The translations under genes and the position numbers were made by a program. 8,707 nt of DNA from positions 1 through 8,707 of the forward strand of contig CAYUNT010000191.1 in assembly GCA_964446285.1 (NCBI GenBank), given 5' to 3'. The notes beneath the pieces are model-generated. The model was not told the DNA's origin. It did no database searches and worked only from the letters and a program-made list of their open reading frames with translations. The stretch's first letter is position 1, and each line of letters starts with the position of its first letter. This DNA is from CAYUNT01 sp964446285 (GTDB taxonomy: Bacteria; Sumerlaeota; Sumerlaeia; SLMS01; CAYUNT01). Positions 6,887 to 8,707 of the stretch are shown here, in pieces.

Positions 6887-6915
6887 AAAAATGAAAAACT
6901 CGCGCCTGCGCGCCT
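6887..6915 (-). terminator. Weak terminator candidate between ilvA and the lipoprotein gene
   Basis: Just after the ilvA stop the minus strand has two copies of AGGCGCG one base apart (6909-6915 and 6901-6907). They can fold into a 4-bp CGCG hairpin, followed by two runs of five T (6894-6898 and 6887-6891). The stem is very short, so attenuation rather than full termination is the most that can be suggested. The direct repeat may simply be GC-rich chance. Confidence 0.22.
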
Positions 6916-6924
6916 GGCATATTT

Positions 6925-8448
6925 CTAGGAAGACATGATCCTGTGGAGGGTTTCCGGCGCCACCTCGCGATAAGCGCGGCGCGTGTCTCGCAAAAGGGCC
7001 AAAAAGGCCGCCCGCAGGTCGTCAGACTCGAACTCGAATCCCATCAGGGCGCGTCCGACCCGCTCGCCGCTATACACATAATTGAAATAGCATATATTGG
7101 CAATGCCGCGGATGTCCGTCAGGAAGTCCTTCAACGCCCCGGCGCGTTCCGGGAATTCGTATTTGATAAAATACGGGCGGTGGAACAGCGGCGGCTCGAA
7201 GCGGATCATGCGGAATTCGACATCCTCGCTTGGCGTAACGTCTTCGTGCTTGATGCCGAGTTCGCGCAGGCGATCGTCGAGCAAGGCCAGTTCGGGCGGC
7301 GAGGCCTCGAACCCGATCACCGGCCATGCGCGTTCTTCATCCACTTTTCCGTATTGGAACTCGATGATATTGATGCCTTCGAGGACGCTTTCGATGAGGT
7401 CGAGCATCGAGCCTTTGCGCTCGGAAATCTCGAAGCGGAAGTAGCGGCGGCGCGCGGCGCCAATGCCTGCGCGGCGGGCGATCCAGCCCAGCTGTCCGAA
7501 ATCCATGTTCGATCCGCACAAAACGCAAAGCGCCCTCATGCCTTTCCCGAGCCGCTCGCGTTGTTTCATCATGCCCGCCAGGCCCATCGCGCCCGCTGGT
7601 TCGGGGATGCAGCGGCCACTTTCCCAAAGCATCTGAATCGCCGCGCAGACTTCGTCGTTGGTCACCGTGATGATTTCATCGAGCAATTCGCGGCATAGCT
7701 GGAAAGTCAATTCGCCCGCCTTGCGCACGGCCGTGCCATCGCAAAACACATCAAGATACGGCAGCGCGACGGGTTTTCCCGCCTCGATCGCGGCCTTCAT
7801 CGAGGCCTGGTCCACGCCCTCGACGCCGATGACGCGGATTCCGGGATAATAGGCGCGCAGCCACAATGCCACGGCGGCCGCCATTCCGCCGCCGCCGATT
7901 TGGAGCCAGACGGCGTCAAACGGCCCTTCGCCCGACATGACCACTTCATCGGCCAGCGTGCCTTGCCCGCCCATGACGGCGAGGTCATCGTAGGGATGCA
8001 CGAACACCTGCCCCTCGGCGGCGGCCACGCGATGCGCTTCCTCTGAGGCCTCGTCGTAGGTGTCGCCGTGGAGGACAACGCGCACATTGGCGCCGCCGTG
8101 GTGGCGGACGGCTTTTTGTTTCATTTGCGGGGTCGAGCGAGGCATGTAGATCGCCGCGCGGATGTCCATTTTGCGCGCGCCGAGCGCCACGCCCTGCGCA
8201 TGATTGCCCGCCGAGGCGCAGATCACGCCCCGCTCGCGTTCCTCGGGCGTGAGCAGCGCCATGCGGTTGAACGCTCCGCGCCATTTGTAGGAGTGGACGG
8301 GCGAAAGGTCCTCGCGTTTGATAAACACCTCGGCGTCCACCGGCAACAGAAGACGTTCGAGGGGTGTGGGCGCGCCTGCGGCATACACGCGCCGGCGGGC
8401 CATAAGAATTTCGCGAAATAAGCGTTCTTTCATGCAACAATCATCCAT
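6925..8448 (-). CDS. ilvA: Threonine ammonia-lyase, biosynthetic (long form)
   Basis: This PLP enzyme deaminates L-threonine to 2-oxobutanoate and ammonia, the committed step of isoleucine synthesis, in the cytoplasm. Its 507 residues match E. coli IlvA (514) along the whole length. The PLP lysine is Lys55 in VHSYKWRGAFNRM. ICASAGNHAQG (76-86) is the substrate loop, GGGG (185-188) binds the cofactor phosphate, and IPEPAGAMGLAGM (281-293) follows. LCGSNMD (310-316) is at the place of the usual LSGxN, with Cys311 where Ser normally holds the PLP ring nitrogen. Two ACT-like domains follow (about 336-412 and 425-507; KGSMLDLIE and ERAGALKDFL), so feedback control by isoleucine and activation by valine are expected from the family. 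The ATG at 8448 directly follows an in-frame TAA and has no ribosome binding site; ATG at 8433 (residue 6) is equally possible. No other ilv or leu genes are in the window. Confidence 0.95.
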   Translation of the reverse strand: MDDCCMKERLFREILMARRRVYAAGAPTPLERLLLPVDAEVFIKREDLSPVHSYKWRGAFNRMALLTPEERERGVICASAGNHAQGVALGARKMDIRAAIYMPRSTPQMKQKAVRHHGGANVRVVLHGDTYDEASEEAHRVAAAEGQVFVHPYDDLAVMGGQGTLADEVVMSGEGPFDAVWLQIGGGGMAAAVALWLRAYYPGIRVIGVEGVDQASMKAAIEAGKPVALPYLDVFCDGTAVRKAGELTFQLCRELLDEIITVTNDEVCAAIQMLWESGRCIPEPAGAMGLAGMMKQRERLGKGMRALCVLCGSNMDFGQLGWIARRAGIGAARRRYFRFEISERKGSMLDLIESVLEGINIIEFQYGKVDEERAWPVIGFEASPPELALLDDRLRELGIKHEDVTPSEDVEFRMIRFEPPLFHRPYFIKYEFPERAGALKDFLTDIRGIANICYFNYVYSGERVGRALMGFEFESDDLRAAFLALLRDTRRAYREVAPETLHRIMSS

Positions 8449-8707
8449 TTATATCATTCGCCGCGGTTTTTCGCATAGCGCCGCGCGCGCCCAGCAACCG
8501 CTTGCGTTAAGCGTTTGGCAAGCCTGAAGCGCGGGCGGATACCGGGGCAAGGGCGGCGCTCCAGGTTCGCTAGTCTCCACCGAGCGGTTGCCGCGCTCCA
8601 ATCGGAATATCAGCGATGCGAAATGAAGGGGCTTTTTCCGGATAAGGCGCCGGGACAATTCCGTAAACCTTCTATGATTAGCAGGGATTGCAGGATATAG
8701 CGTTCTC
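8449..8707. other. Upstream region of ilvA with overlapping inverted repeats
   Basis: No credible gene is seen in these 259 bases. Three inverted repeats share sequence: 8496-8503 with 8509-8516 (one mismatch), 8500-8505 with 8518-8523, and a longer-range 9-bp pair, 8494-8502 with 8583-8591 (GCAACCGCT / AGCGGTTGC). They cannot all form together, which would suit a leader-RNA switch or an operator, but no T-run or leader peptide rich in Ile, Val or Leu is visible. A TATAAA on the minus strand overlaps the ilvA start at 8448; no good -35 box precedes it. Confidence 0.35.

Noticed and set aside
8462..8467. ACCGCG on the minus strand in the ilvA leader, as in the T-box core
   Set aside because: The conserved preceding GGTGG part is absent and there is no terminator hairpin with a T-run, so six bases alone are not evidence of a T-box.
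8550..8580. GGTTCG-containing stretch resembling a tRNA T-arm
   Set aside because: No acceptor stem, D-arm or anticodon arm can be folded around it on either strand.
8449..8658. Open frame of 69 codons ending in TAA directly before and in frame with ilvA
   Set aside because: It has a TTG start without a ribosome binding site and an Arg/Pro/Ala-rich random-looking translation. It lacks the Ile/Val/Leu codon runs expected of an attenuator peptide, and IlvA does not need an N-terminal extension.
1..8707. CRISPR array, mobile element, toxin-antitoxin or defence system
   Set aside because: No regularly spaced repeats, transposase or integrase motifs, terminal inverted repeats or defence-type domains were found on either strand.

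Overview
This window is chromosomal DNA from a high-GC bacterium (roughly 55-65 % GC in the stretches I sampled). It carries four convincing protein genes, all on the minus strand. No tRNA, rRNA, CRISPR array, transposase, integrase or phage gene was seen. The gene content fits a free-living, polysaccharide-using bacterium of a poorly sampled lineage such as Sumerlaeota, Hydrogenedentota or Planctomycetota: a very large secreted carbohydrate-active-type protein, a transglutaminase-like lipoprotein of a type I associate with Bacteroidota and similar phyla, starts with weak or no Shine-Dalgarno sequence, and moderately long gaps. That placement is a low-confidence inference.

Reading the minus strand in the direction of transcription (right to left): 8707-8449 is a gap with inverted repeats that could form alternative hairpins. 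8448-6925 encodes biosynthetic threonine ammonia-lyase (IlvA, long form with two C-terminal ACT-like domains), the first committed step of isoleucine synthesis. After 57 bases, 6865-5258 encodes a lipoprotein with an intact Cys-His-Asp transglutaminase-like domain. After 119 bases, 5138-4134 encodes a soluble class I SAM-dependent methyltransferase. A 289-base gap (4133-3845) holds several inverted repeats and a good sigma-70-like promoter. It leads into 3844-194, a 1216-residue predicted exported protein with a RIFT-barrel-like N-terminal part, beta-sandwich regions and a C-terminal alpha/alpha toroid, probably a polysaccharide lyase or glycoside hydrolase. An 11-bp perfect hairpin terminator (102-128) lies just beyond it, and the left end (1-101) is a pyrimidine-rich non-coding stretch.

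The genes do not form an obvious single pathway. IlvA is housekeeping amino-acid metabolism. The lipoprotein and the giant protein both act outside the cytoplasm and could share an envelope or glycan-foraging role, but nothing in the sequence proves that they work together. The methyltransferase substrate is unknown. I found no clear new defence or mobile system. The most useful leads are the giant exported protein (its unusual architecture, a CX2CX7HX2H putative metal site and its start ambiguity), a Ser-to-Cys change at the presumed PLP ring-nitrogen ligand of IlvA, and the structured non-coding regions upstream of ilvA and of the giant gene.
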